A stretch of DNA of 64,000 nt. Origin: Asaia bogorensis (lineage in GTDB: Bacteria > Pseudomonadota > Alphaproteobacteria > Acetobacterales > Acetobacteraceae). A program made the translations under genes and the position numbers. Every line of letters begins with the position of its first letter. The first letter of the stretch is position 1. The stretch covers positions 1 through 64,000 of the forward strand of contig CAMBRC010000008.1 in NCBI GenBank assembly GCA_945869965.1, given 5' to 3'. Positions 1 to 8,207 of this stretch are shown in pieces. The notes beneath the pieces were generated by a model. The model made no database searches, was not told the DNA's origin, and saw only the letters and a list, made by a program, of their open reading frames with translations.

Positions 1-94
1 CACGCGCAAGCTCGTCGGGATCGCGCCCGGCATGCACCAGATCGACCATCTGGCGACGGAACTCAGGCGAATACGGTGGTCGGGATTTCGGCAT
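1..94 (-). CDS. IS3-family transposase OrfA, N-terminal fragment
   Basis: The first 31 codons of a minus-strand reading frame are visible, starting with ATG at 94-92 and running off the left edge. The peptide starts MPKSRPPYSPEFRRQMVDLV and continues with HAGRDPDELAR. This is the usual start of the helix-turn-helix DNA-binding OrfA subunit of IS3-family transposases (KxxxYSxEFRxxxV...). OrfA and the downstream OrfB catalytic part would normally be joined by programmed frameshifting; OrfB is not in view. It is partial because of the window edge and need not be broken in the genome. Confidence 0.75.
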   Translation of the reverse strand, partial: MPKSRPPYSPEFRRQMVDLVHAGRDPDELAR

Positions 95-142
95 CAGCTG
101 CACCTCTGGTGAAAGTCTCAGGGTGTCCACCAAAACGGGTCA
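1..142 (-). mobile_element. IS3-family insertion sequence, one end
   Basis: The element enters from the left edge of the window and ends at about 142. Read on the minus strand its terminus begins TGACCCGTTTTGGTGGACAC, which has the TG...-type end and GGTGGACAC core common in IS3-family terminal repeats, followed about 50 bases later by an orfA-like start codon. The other end and any target duplication lie outside the window, so the exact boundary is inferred. Confidence 0.7.
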
Positions 143-925
143 ATCCCAGTTCGAGCGGCCCCAGCTGACGCCCTCGCGGATGATGCGGGCGGGGGTGCCG
201 GCGACGACGACGCGCGGCGGCACGGTGCCCTTGACCAGGCTGCTGGTGCCGACGATGGCGCCCATGCCAATGCGCTCGGCGTTGAGCAGCATGGCGTCGT
301 GGCCGAGCCAGACGTGGCGTTCGAGCACGGTCTGGACCGGCGGGCGGTTGATGCGGCGGCCAGTGCGCAGGTCGTGGATGGCGTGCATGTCGTGGTTGCG
401 GATCCAGACGCCGTTGGAGATCAGGGCGTCGTCGCCGATGACCACGCCGACGCCTTCGCCCTCGATCTCCATCGACAGGCCGACGGCCGAGGCGCCGCGG
501 CCCCAGAAGACGAACTGGCCGTTGGAGCGCAGGTAGATGTCCTGCAGCGCCACGTAGGCGTCACCGATGTCGTTGAACAGCATCACCGTGTCGCTGCCGA
601 GCATGCGGATGGTGGCGAAGCACTGGCCGCCCCAGGTTGCGTTGTCGAAGAACAGGGTGTTGTCGCGGCCGCTGGACTGGATGCGGATGTCACCGAGCTT
701 GCGGGTGGGGTCGGTGACGACGATCGTCACGCCTGCGCCGGTCTCGCCTGCGCCGGTCCCGCCTGCGCCGATCACGGTGATGCCGAGGCGTCTTGCTTCC
801 TCGTCGCTGGCGTCAAGGATGGTGTAGTCGCTGGCGGCGTAGGTTTCCTCGACGATGTCGGTGACGCGCGGGTCGAGCACGCCGGTCAGGCGCGCCTCGG
901 CGCTGGTGCTGATGCCAGGAATCAT
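140..925 (-). CDS. Hexapeptide-repeat acyltransferase (left-handed beta-helix)
   Basis: The predicted protein has about 261 residues if started at the ATG at 925; a TTG at 964 would add 13 residues. The C-terminal half carries hexapeptide-type turns (IGDDALISNGVWIRN, VWLGHDAMLLNAERIGMGAIVG) and ends in the VVAGTPARIIREG signature of LbetaH acyltransferases such as the NodL/WcaF type. It probably O-acetylates a sugar, which fits the dTDP-rhamnose operon next door, but the acceptor is unknown. An in-frame GTGAGETGAG repeat sits near the N-terminus. The stop codon is the terminal TGA of the neighbouring insertion sequence, so the last few native residues may be lost. Confidence 0.75.
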   Translation of the reverse strand: MIPGISTSAEARLTGVLDPRVTDIVEETYAASDYTILDASDEEARRLGITVIGAGGTGAGETGAGVTIVVTDPTRKLGDIRIQSSGRDNTLFFDNATWGGQCFATIRMLGSDTVMLFNDIGDAYVALQDIYLRSNGQFVFWGRGASAVGLSMEIEGEGVGVVIGDDALISNGVWIRNHDMHAIHDLRTGRRINRPPVQTVLERHVWLGHDAMLLNAERIGMGAIVGTSSLVKGTVPPRVVVAGTPARIIREGVSWGRSNWD

Positions 926-1193
926 TCGTGTGACAAATCCCCAGATGGGCAGGCGGCGGGGCAACGCATTTTTAACCCCACTGCTCCTTTGATGCCTTAG
1001 CTTTTACATGGTGCGGGGCGGGAGACAAGTCAGGTGCGATATGGACATGACTGCATCACGCAAGTGCGACCGGGCGGGATGCGGATGAATAGGTTGTGAA
1101 CGGCGGTTTCGTTTCGCCCGGGCACATGCCGGTTGCGAGTCCGCGGCGAGGCTGCCAATGTGCCGCCACTGACAGGAAGGGTATTCAACGCCT

Positions 1194-2258
1194 ATGCGCC
1201 TTCTGATGACCGGCGGATGCGGCTTTATCGGCTCCGCGGTGGTGCGGCATGTGATCCGCACCACGGATCATTCCGTGATAAATGTCGATAAAATGACCTA
1301 TGCCGCCTCGGAGGAGGCGCTGGAAGAGGGGCGCGGGCATAACCGCCACACGCTGGTGCGGGCGGATATTGCCGACCATGCGGCGATGCGCGAGGTTTTC
1401 GCCACCCACCAGCCGGACCTGGTGATGCATCTGGCGGCCGAGACGCATGTTGACCGGTCGATCGACGGGCCGGGCCCGTTCATCCAGTCCAATGTCGTGG
1501 GCACCTATTGCCTGTTGGATGTGGCGCTGGAGTACTGGCGCGGGCTGCCGGCGGACAGGAAGGCAGCGTTCCGCTTCCACCATATCTCGACCGACGAGGT
1601 GTTCGGGGCCTTGGGGAAGAGCGATCCGCCGTTTACCGAGACCACGGCGTATGATCCGCGCAGCCCGTACTCGGCCAGCAAGGCGGCGTCCGATCATCTG
1701 GTGCGGGCCTGGCACCACACCTATGGCCTGCCGACCATCGTCAGCAACACGGTGAACAATTACGGGCCGTGGCAGTTCCCGGAGAAGCTGATCCCGGTGA
1801 TGATCCTCAACGCGCTGGAGGGAAAGCCGCTGCCGGTCTATGGCGACGGCACCAACATGCGCGACTGGCTGTATGTCGACGATCACGCCGAGGCGCTGCT
1901 GCGGGTGGCCATGCTGGGGCAGCCGGGCGGCACGTACGGGATCGGCGGGCGGCAGCCGCGCACCAATCTTGAGGTGGTGCACGCGATTTGTGCGGCGGTG
2001 GACGCAAGGGCGCCGGACCCGGCGGGGCCGCGCAGCCGGCTGATCACCTATGTCACCGACCGGCCGGGGCATGATTTCCGCTATGAGATCGACCCGAGCC
2101 GGGCTGAATCGGCGCTGGGCTGGACGGCGCCGCATGATTTCGACACCGGGCTCGGCCGCACCGTGGACTGGTACCTTGCCAACCGGGCCTGGTGGGAGGG
2201 TATCCGTGCCGCCCGTTATGCCGGCCAGCGGTTGGGCCAAGACAAGAGCGCGGCCTGA
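1194..2258 (+). CDS. rmlB: dTDP-glucose 4,6-dehydratase
   Basis: This 354-residue extended SDR enzyme converts dTDP-glucose to dTDP-4-keto-6-deoxyglucose, the second step to dTDP-L-rhamnose. Visible motifs are the NAD-binding GGCGFIGS at about residues 7-14, the family-specific STDEVFG near residue 130, and the catalytic YSASK near residue 160. Length matches the family. AGGAAGG lies about a dozen bases before the ATG. It opens the rmlB-rmlA-rmlC-rmlD operon with short gaps or overlaps between genes. Confidence 0.97.
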   Translation: MRLLMTGGCGFIGSAVVRHVIRTTDHSVINVDKMTYAASEEALEEGRGHNRHTLVRADIADHAAMREVFATHQPDLVMHLAAETHVDRSIDGPGPFIQSNVVGTYCLLDVALEYWRGLPADRKAAFRFHHISTDEVFGALGKSDPPFTETTAYDPRSPYSASKAASDHLVRAWHHTYGLPTIVSNTVNNYGPWQFPEKLIPVMILNALEGKPLPVYGDGTNMRDWLYVDDHAEALLRVAMLGQPGGTYGIGGRQPRTNLEVVHAICAAVDARAPDPAGPRSRLITYVTDRPGHDFRYEIDPSRAESALGWTAPHDFDTGLGRTVDWYLANRAWWEGIRAARYAGQRLGQDKSAA

Positions 2259-2288
2259 GGAAGGCCAGCTTGAGGAAGGATTGAGGCG

Positions 2289-3164
2289 ATGAAGGGTATT
2301 CTGCTCGCCGGGGGCTCAGGCACCCGCCTGCATCCGATGACGCTCGCGGCCACCAAGCAGCTGTTGCCGGTCTATGACAAGCCGATGATCTATTATCCGC
2401 TGTCGGTGCTGATGCTGGCCGGTATCCGCGATATCATGATCATCTCCACGCCCGAGGATTTGCCGCAGTTCCGCCGGCTGCTGGGCAGCGGCGAGAAGCT
2501 GGGGGTGACCTTCACCTATGCCGAGCAGGCCAAGCCCGAGGGGCTGGCGCAGGCGTTTCATATCGGCGCCGAGTGGATCAACGGCGAGGCCTGTGCGCTG
2601 GCGCTGGGCGACAACATGATCTTCGGCGAGCATCTGTCGCGCGTGCTGCGGCGGGCAGCCGCGGTGCAGGAGGGGGCGACGGTGTTCGCCTATTACGTGC
2701 GCGATCCCGAGCGGTATGGCGTGGTCAGCATGGACGCGGACGGGCGGGCGATCGAGATTGTCGAGAAGCCGGTCCAGCCGAAATCCAACTGGGCGGTGAT
2801 CGGGCTGTATTTCTACGACAAGATGGTCACCGAGATGGCCGCCCGGGTAAAACCATCGGCGCGCGGCGAGTTGGAGATCACCGACCTCAACCGGATGTAC
2901 ATGGAGGCCGGCACCTTGCAGGTGGAGAAGCTCGGGCGGGGGGCTGCGTGGCTGGATGCCGGCACGCCGGACAGCCTGTTGCAGGCGGCGACCTTCGTGC
3001 AGACCATCCAGTCGCGCCAGGGGATGCTGGTTGGCTGTCCGGAGGAGGTGGCGTTTCGCATGGGCTGGATCGACGCCGCTGCGCTGCGCGAGCGGGCGCG
3101 GGCGCTGGGCAAGACCGAGCTGGGGCAGGTGCTGCTGGCGCTTTCCAACGGCGAGCAGGTTTGA
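2289..3164 (+). CDS. rmlA: Glucose-1-phosphate thymidylyltransferase
   Basis: This 291-residue enzyme joins dTTP and glucose-1-phosphate to give dTDP-glucose, the entry step of dTDP-rhamnose synthesis. The nucleotide-binding signature [11 protein letters not shown] is at residues 8-18, followed by [19 protein letters not shown] and [13 protein letters not shown] are also present, as in RmlA. It lies 30 bases after rmlB, and its TGA overlaps the ATG of rmlC by one base. Confidence 0.97.
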   Translation: MKGILLAGGSGTRLHPMTLAATKQLLPVYDKPMIYYPLSVLMLAGIRDIMIISTPEDLPQFRRLLGSGEKLGVTFTYAEQAKPEGLAQAFHIGAEWINGEACALALGDNMIFGEHLSRVLRRAAAVQEGATVFAYYVRDPERYGVVSMDADGRAIEIVEKPVQPKSNWAVIGLYFYDKMVTEMAARVKPSARGELEITDLNRMYMEAGTLQVEKLGRGAAWLDAGTPDSLLQAATFVQTIQSRQGMLVGCPEEVAFRMGWIDAAALRERARALGKTELGQVLLALSNGEQV

Positions 3165-3721
3165 TGCAGGTCGAGCGCCTGGCCATCCCCGAGGTGGCGC
3201 TGGTCACGCCGCGCCGGTTCAGCGACAGCCGGGGGTATTTCGCGGAGACCTGGAACAAGGCGGCGCTGGCGAAGCACGGCATCGATGTGGATTTTGTGCA
3301 GGACAATCACAGCTATTCCGCCGCGCGCGGGGTGGTGCGCGGGTTGCACTGTCAGGTTGCGCCGAATGTGCAGGGCAAGCTGGTGCGCTGCCTGCGCGGG
3401 GCGATCTGGGATGTCGTCGTGGATATCCGGGTGGGCTCGGCCACCTATGGCAGGCATGTCGCCGCGGTGCTGAGTGCGGAGAACGGCACGCAGTTGTGGG
3501 TTCCCGGCGGGTTTCTGCATGGGTTCTGCACGCTGCAGCCGGATAGCGAGGTGGCCTACAAGGTTGACGCCCATTACGACCGCGATGGCGAGCGCGGGGT
3601 GATCTGGAACGATCCCGACCTTGCTCTGCCGTGGCCGGTTGCGGCCGGAGAGGCCAAGCTGTCGGACAAGGATGCGGTGCTGCCGCGCTTGGCGGAGTGC
3701 CCGGCCTGGTTCGCGGCGTGA
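3164..3721 (+). CDS. rmlC: dTDP-4-dehydrorhamnose 3,5-epimerase
   Basis: The protein has 185 residues and a cupin fold. It epimerises C3 and C5 of dTDP-4-keto-6-deoxyglucose. Diagnostic segments are RFSDSRGYFAETWNK near residue 17, RGVVRGLHCQ with the conserved active-site His near residue 60, and WVPGGFLHGF. The start is the ATG overlapping the rmlA stop (TGATG). A longer open frame runs upstream but lies entirely inside rmlA. The stop overlaps the GTG proposed for rmlD. Confidence 0.95.
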   Translation: MQVERLAIPEVALVTPRRFSDSRGYFAETWNKAALAKHGIDVDFVQDNHSYSAARGVVRGLHCQVAPNVQGKLVRCLRGAIWDVVVDIRVGSATYGRHVAAVLSAENGTQLWVPGGFLHGFCTLQPDSEVAYKVDAHYDRDGERGVIWNDPDLALPWPVAAGEAKLSDKDAVLPRLAECPAWFAA

Positions 3722-4617
3722 GCATCGGGGGCGTGAGCATTCTGGTCACCGGCGGCAACGGGCAACTGGCGCAGGCGCTGGGGGCGGCGGCTGGGGCGCG
3801 GACGTTGCGGGTGGTGGGCCGGCCGGACTGGGATTTCGACCGGGTCGGCGCGCTGCCGGCGCTGTTGGCCGAAGCGCGGCCGGCGCTGGTGGTCAATGCG
3901 GCGGCGCATACCGCGGTGGATCGCGCCGAGAGCGAGGTGGCCGCCGCGTGGCGGGCCAATCGCGACGGGCCCGCCGTGCTGGCGGCATATTGCGCGGCGG
4001 CGGCGATCCCGCTGATCCATGTCTCGACCGATTTCGTCTTCGACGGCAGCAAGGGCGCGCCGTACACCGAGGACGACGCCACCAGCCCGCTCGGCGTCTA
4101 TGGCGCCAGCAAGCTGGCCGGCGAGCAGGCTGTGCTGGCGGTCTGTCCGCGCGCCATCGTGCTGCGGACGTCCTGGGTCTATGCGGCGTCGGGGCGCAAT
4201 TTTGTGCTGACGATGCTGAACCTGTCGCGCACGCGCGATCACCTGCGGGTGGTGGCGGACCAGAAGGGCTGTCCGACGCTGGCCGGTGACCTGGCCGAGG
4301 CGATCCTGGGGATTGCCGATATCCTGGTGCGGGATGGCTGGCAGGATCGATTTGCTGGCGTGTATCACGCGGCGGGGAGCGGGGAGACGAATTGGCACGG
4401 GCTGGCCAGTGCGGCGATCGCCCGCGCCGGGGCGTTCGGCCATCCGCAGCCGAAACTGATCGAGGCGATCACCACCGCCGAGTTTCCGACCCCCGCGCGG
4501 CGGCCGGCGGATTCGCGGCTGGATTGCGGCAAACTGGAGCGGGTGTTTGGGCTGCGGCTGCCGCCGTGGGAAGTGGCGTTGGAGCGGACGATTGGCCGGA
4601 TCTTCGGGGGCGGGTGA
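3718..4617 (+). CDS. rmlD: dTDP-4-dehydrorhamnose reductase
   Basis: This 299-residue SDR catalyses the last step to dTDP-L-rhamnose. It shows ILVTGGNGQLAQAL at the N-terminus, the STDFVFDG segment, and YGASKLAGE with the catalytic Tyr and Lys. No ATG suits the start. A GTG at 3718 overlaps the rmlC stop as GTGA, and a second GTG at 3733 gives a start closer to the family pattern (VSILVTGG); either is possible. A family A repeat follows directly and probably ends the operon transcript. Confidence 0.94.
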   Translation: MSIGGVSILVTGGNGQLAQALGAAAGARTLRVVGRPDWDFDRVGALPALLAEARPALVVNAAAHTAVDRAESEVAAAWRANRDGPAVLAAYCAAAAIPLIHVSTDFVFDGSKGAPYTEDDATSPLGVYGASKLAGEQAVLAVCPRAIVLRTSWVYAASGRNFVLTMLNLSRTRDHLRVVADQKGCPTLAGDLAEAILGIADILVRDGWQDRFAGVYHAAGSGETNWHGLASAAIARAGAFGHPQPKLIEAITTAEFPTPARRPADSRLDCGKLERVFGLRLPPWEVALERTIGRIFGGG

Positions 4618-4627
4618 GGGTAGGAAG

Positions 4628-4745
4628 GTGTTGTTTTTTGAAAAAAAGAACCAAAAAACTTTAATCCATTTGACTGGGTGCTGGTTTTCGACGCCCATCC
4701 TAAATGGATAAAGTTTTTTTGCTTCTTTTTGTTCACAAAAAGAAG
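4628..4745. repeat. Family A paired T-rich hairpin repeat (locus 1)
   Basis: The left half (4628-4671) is a GAAC-type hairpin followed by CAAAAAACTTTAATCCATTT. The right half (4702-4745) is its inverted partner, AAATGGATAAAGTTTTTTTG, followed by a CTTC...GAAG hairpin with loop GTTCA. The two tails are themselves complementary, so the whole unit can fold on itself. It lies between rmlD and a glycosyltransferase and probably works as a transcription terminator. Confidence 0.85.
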
Positions 4746-4753
4746 ATTCTTCG

Positions 4754-5665
4754 ATGACTTCCTGTGTCGTTATCCTGTTGGCCACGTATCAGGGTGCCGC
4801 GTTCCTGCGCGAGCAGCTTGCCAGCATCGCGGCGCAGGGGCACCAGGACTGGCGATTGATCTGGCGCGATGATGGGTCGGGCGATGATACCGTGGCGATC
4901 TTGCGCGACTTTGCCGCGGCGCAACCGGCTGGGCGGGTGGAGCAGTTGGATGCGCCTGCGGGCCGGGTCGGGTCGGCGGCGAGTTTCCTGGCGCTGTTGC
5001 GTCATGCCGTGCCGATGCTGGGGCCGGACGATATTGTTGCCTTTGCCGACCAGGATGATGTCTGGCTGGATTTCAAGTTGGCGCGGGCGGTGGCGGGGCT
5101 TGGTGCGGGTGATCCAGCGATTTATTCGGCGCGGCAGGTGCTGGTCGATGCGAAATTGCAGCGGATTGGGGTGTCGGACCTGTTGGTGCCGCCGACGGGG
5201 TTTCCGGCCGCGTTGATCCAGAACCTGGCGATCGGCTGCACCGTGGCGCTGAACCGGGCGGCGGCGCGGCTGGTGGCCGGGAGTGTCGCGCCGGCGGGGT
5301 GCCAGCATGATTGGTGGGCGTATCTGCTGGTGACCGCGGCGGGGGGGCGGTTTGTCGCCGATGCCGAGCCGGTTATGCTGTATCGGCAGCATCGGCACAA
5401 CGAGGTGGGCGTGCCGCGCTCGTTCGCCCGGCGCGCGCTGGCGGCACTGCGGCAGGGGCCGGGCGCGTTCATGCGGCTGATGTGCGCGAATGTCGCCGCG
5501 CTGGACGCGCAGCGCGCGCTGCTGGTGCCGCCGGCGCGCGCGGAGTTGGACCGGATCAAGGCGGCGCTGGCCGGCGGGCCGTGGCGGCGGCTGCGCGTGG
5601 GCGGGCTGCAACGGCAACGCCTGGCGGAGCAGGTTCTGTTCCGGGTCTGGTACTTGCTCGGTTAA
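4754..5665 (+). CDS. Glycosyltransferase family 2
   Basis: This 303-residue protein has the GT-A fold start CVVILLATYQGAAFLREQL, the nucleotide-sugar motif WRDDGSGDDT near residue 40, and a DxD-like FADQDDVWL near residue 100. The pattern resembles rhamnosyl/galactosyl GT2 enzymes of surface polysaccharide synthesis. Its position right after rmlBACD suggests it uses dTDP-rhamnose, which is an inference. No membrane segment is evident. The ATG follows a family A repeat by 8 bases, so the 5' leader is mostly repeat sequence. Confidence 0.88.
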   Translation: MTSCVVILLATYQGAAFLREQLASIAAQGHQDWRLIWRDDGSGDDTVAILRDFAAAQPAGRVEQLDAPAGRVGSAASFLALLRHAVPMLGPDDIVAFADQDDVWLDFKLARAVAGLGAGDPAIYSARQVLVDAKLQRIGVSDLLVPPTGFPAALIQNLAIGCTVALNRAAARLVAGSVAPAGCQHDWWAYLLVTAAGGRFVADAEPVMLYRQHRHNEVGVPRSFARRALAALRQGPGAFMRLMCANVAALDAQRALLVPPARAELDRIKAALAGGPWRRLRVGGLQRQRLAEQVLFRVWYLLG

Positions 5666-5678
5666 GCTCCAAGCCAAT

Positions 5679-5758
5679 GAGTAAAAGTTTTTTGTTTCTT
5701 TTTTTTCAAAAAAGAAAGCGCTTCTTTTTGAAAAAGAAGCAAAAACTTTCATCCACTT
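5679..5758. repeat. Family A hairpin repeat, two halves abutting (locus 2)
   Basis: Two family A hairpins abut with no spacer: AAAAGTTTTTTGTTTC plus hairpin, then a CTTC...GAAG hairpin plus CAAAAACTTTCATCCA. The half order is the reverse of the usual pair. It separates convergent genes and contains the TGA stop of the pseudouridine synthase gene at 5749-5751. Confidence 0.85.
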
Positions 5759-6384
5759 ATGGCGGCGAGTGCGGTGCTCATGTGGGGGGGCACTGGGGCG
5801 ATGGCGGCGATCTCCGGGTTGAGGGCGAGGCGGATTTCGCGGGCGAGCAGGTGCAGGGGGCCGGGGCTGCCGCCGTAGAGCACGTCGCCCAGCAGCGGGC
5901 AGCCGAGGGCGGCGGCGTGGGCGCGGACTTGGTGCGTGCGGCCAGTGCGGGGGCGCAGTTCGAGCCAGGTGGTGTCAGGGCCGCGGCCGAGCACGCGCCA
6001 GTCGGTGGTGGCATTTTGGCCGGCGGGATCGACGACCATGCGCCAGCCGGTGCGGTCGGTGTGTTTGAGCAGGGGGGCGTCGATGGTGCCGGCGTTGTCC
6101 GGTGGGGCGCCTTGGACGATGGCCCAGTAGGTCTTGTGGGCGCGGCCGGCGGCGAATTCGGCTTGGGCGGCCAGCAGGGCGGTCTTGCGCAGGGCGATGA
6201 CCAGGCAGCCGGCGGTGTCGGCGTCCAGGCGATGGGCGAGCCAGGGGCCGTCCTTGCGGCGGGATAGCGTGGGGAAGCAGTCTTCGACGCTGGGGCCGCC
6301 GGCGGGGCCGGGATGGACCTTCAGGCCGGCCGGCTTATTGAGCACGACGAAGTGCGGGTTCTGGAACAGGATCGGGATATGCAT
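5749..6384 (-). CDS. RluA-family RNA pseudouridine synthase
   Basis: The protein has 211 residues from the ATG at 6384; an upstream in-frame start at 6456 would overlap the divergent gene. It isomerises uridine to pseudouridine in rRNA or tRNA. The family markers are VVLNKPAGLKVHPG near the N-terminus, the catalytic motif HRLDADTAGCLV (Asp in HRLD), and LRPRTGRTHQVRAHAAALG. It lacks an S4 domain, like the shorter RluA/TruC-type members, and the target site cannot be told. The last codons and the stop lie in a family A repeat. Confidence 0.88.
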   Translation of the reverse strand: MHIPILFQNPHFVVLNKPAGLKVHPGPAGGPSVEDCFPTLSRRKDGPWLAHRLDADTAGCLVIALRKTALLAAQAEFAAGRAHKTYWAIVQGAPPDNAGTIDAPLLKHTDRTGWRMVVDPAGQNATTDWRVLGRGPDTTWLELRPRTGRTHQVRAHAAALGCPLLGDVLYGGSPGPLHLLAREIRLALNPEIAAIAPVPPHMSTALAAISG

Positions 6385-6430
6385 TGCGGCGCAGGTTGAC
6401 ACCGGGGCGCCGGCGGCGGAAGCCAGGGCG

Positions 6431-7144
6431 ATGAAAACCGATAATCTCTGCGGCATGAATGCCGTGTCTGCGGCGTTTGCCCGGCGGCCGGACGCGATTT
6501 TGCGGCTGTTTTACCTGCCAGGGCAGAAGCTGGCGGCGGGGCCGTTTTGTGCGGTCATGGCGGCGGCGAAGAAGCCGTATCGGATGGTCGAGGCCGAGGA
6601 GTTGACGAAGGTCGCGGGCACGCCGCATCACGGCGGGATTGTGGCGGTGGCCGAGCCGCTGGTGCCGGCTATCCTGGACCTGGACAATCCGCCGCGCGGC
6701 AAGCTGCTGCTGGTGCTGGACGGGATCGGCAATCCGCACAATCTGGGCGCGATCGCGCGCAGTGCGGCGTTTTTTGGGGTGGCGAACATGCTGATCGGCG
6801 AAGGGCTTGGGCATGCCCTGCCGTCCGATGCGGCGTTTCGCACCGCTGAGGGTGGGTTGGAGCACATCGCGCTGTTTCGCACCCGTGACCTGCCGCGCGC
6901 GCTCAATGCGCTGCTGCCGCATTATCGCACGGTGGCGACCACGCTGGACCGGGAGGCGCTGCCGCTGGCCGAGTTGCCGCGCGACCGGCCAGTGGCGCTG
7001 GTGCTGGGCAACGAGGAGACCGGGGTGTCGGCGCCGGTGCTGGCGGCGTGCCGGCGGCAGGTGCGGATTTCCGGGCCTGGGCGGGTGCAGAGCCTGAATG
7101 TGGCGCAGGCGGCGGCGGTGTTTCTGCATGCGTTGAGCGGGTGA
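6431..7144 (+). CDS. SpoU/TrmH-family RNA 2'-O-methyltransferase
   Basis: The 237-residue protein is a SPOUT-fold methyltransferase using S-adenosylmethionine. The three SpoU motifs are present: LDGIGNPHNLGAIARSA near residue 97, VALVLGNEETGVS near residue 190, and the C-terminal SLNVAQAAAVFLHAL. A short substrate-binding N-terminal part (NAVSAAFARRPDAILRLF) is like RlmB, so 23S rRNA G2251 methylation is one possibility, but tRNA is equally likely. The ATG at 6431 is divergent from the RluA gene, 46 bases away. A family A repeat follows. Confidence 0.88.
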   Translation: MKTDNLCGMNAVSAAFARRPDAILRLFYLPGQKLAAGPFCAVMAAAKKPYRMVEAEELTKVAGTPHHGGIVAVAEPLVPAILDLDNPPRGKLLLVLDGIGNPHNLGAIARSAAFFGVANMLIGEGLGHALPSDAAFRTAEGGLEHIALFRTRDLPRALNALLPHYRTVATTLDREALPLAELPRDRPVALVLGNEETGVSAPVLAACRRQVRISGPGRVQSLNVAQAAAVFLHALSG

Positions 7145-7151
7145 AGGAAGC

Positions 7152-7260
7152 GTGTTCTTTTTTGAAAAAAAGAACCAAAAAACTTTTATTCGTTTGCCGG
7201 ATGTTGAACGCGGGGCGAACGAATAAAGTCTTTTTGCTTCTTTTTCTTCAGAAAAAGAAG
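7152..7260. repeat. Family A paired hairpin repeat (locus 3)
   Basis: The left half at 7152-7195 is a GTTC...GAAC hairpin followed by CAAAAAACTTTTATTCGTTT. The right half at 7218-7260 starts AACGAATAAAGTC and ends in a CTTC...GAAG hairpin. The tail uses ATTCGTTT instead of ATCCATTT, and the partner changes to match (AACGAAT), so base pairing is kept. Confidence 0.85.
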
Positions 7261-7337
7261 ATTCCTTCCTGCTTCCCGCAACCTGGACAAACCGCCGTCA
7301 AGCTCGCCAGAATTGCCCGCCAACGCGGAGCATTCCC

Positions 7338-8174
7338 ATGAAGATCATCGACTCCCAGGTCCATGCCTATGAGGCCAACACCCCGCGTCGGCCGTGGCAC
7401 AGCGTGCCGAACTGGCCGGCGCATGTCACCGGCGACGAGATGGTGGCGGCGATGGACAAGGTTGGTGTTGACGGCGCGATCTTCATCTCGGCGTTCTCGC
7501 TGTATCGGTATGACTCGAGCTATGCGGTCGAGGTGCAGCGCGCCCATCCCGGCCGGTTCGCGCTGGTCAAGCCGGTCGACCCCGACGACCCCGCGGTGGA
7601 GGAGGTCATCGCCGACTGGCAGCGCACGCCCGGCGCGGTGGGCGTGCGCGTGTTCATGCCGGCAGGCTCCGGCCTCGACCCTAACCATCCGGGGCTGGAC
7701 CGCATCCTGCGTGCCGCAGCCCGCCTTGATTTCCCGCTCAACCTGCATTGCTGGGGCAACCTCGATGCCGGGATGGCGCTGATCGACCGCTATCCCGAAA
7801 CCCGGATCATCGTCGACCATATCGGCATCCTCCAGCCGCGCGTGCCGCCCGCGCCGTCCGAGCCTTGGGCCGATTTGCCGCGTGTGCTGGACCTCGCCCG
7901 GCGGTCGAACGTGGTGCTCAAGATCAGTGGCGCCTGCACCCTGTCGCGGGAGTCCTATCCGTTTGCGGACATATGGGACCCCCTGGCGCGGCTGTTCGAC
8001 GTCTGGGGATTTGAGCGCTGCCTGTGGGGCACGGACTGGACCCGCGCGCATGCCGTGGTCAGTTACGCCGAGGGGGTGGAGCCGTTCCTGCGCACCGATC
8101 GCCTCAGCGCCAGTGAGCGGGCCATGCTGATGGGTGGTGCCTGTGCCAAGGCCTATGGCTGGTCGCCCGGATAG
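7338..8174 (+). CDS. Amidohydrolase-2 family metal-dependent hydrolase
   Basis: This 278-residue TIM-barrel protein opens with IIDSQVHAYE, the modified metal-binding motif of the amidohydrolase-2 group (lactonases such as the 4-sulfomuconolactone/2-pyrone-4,6-dicarboxylate type and related decarboxylases). Later metal ligands fit LNLHCWG, IVDHIG and the C-terminal LWGTDWTRAH with its conserved Asp. It probably hydrolyses a lactone or decarboxylates an organic acid; the substrate is unknown. A 2-hydroxyacid dehydrogenase follows 33 bases later on the same strand, so the two may act in one pathway. Confidence 0.82.
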   Translation: MKIIDSQVHAYEANTPRRPWHSVPNWPAHVTGDEMVAAMDKVGVDGAIFISAFSLYRYDSSYAVEVQRAHPGRFALVKPVDPDDPAVEEVIADWQRTPGAVGVRVFMPAGSGLDPNHPGLDRILRAAARLDFPLNLHCWGNLDAGMALIDRYPETRIIVDHIGILQPRVPPAPSEPWADLPRVLDLARRSNVVLKISGACTLSRESYPFADIWDPLARLFDVWGFERCLWGTDWTRAHAVVSYAEGVEPFLRTDRLSASERAMLMGGACAKAYGWSPG

Positions 8175-8207
8175 CCGCGGCGCTTGGTTCATGGCAGGCT
8201 TCCGGCC

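Noticed and set aside
1004..1193. A short minus-strand frame between the acyltransferase and rmlB
   Set aside because: It has no family resemblance or ribosome site, and the stretch is better explained as the divergent promoter region.
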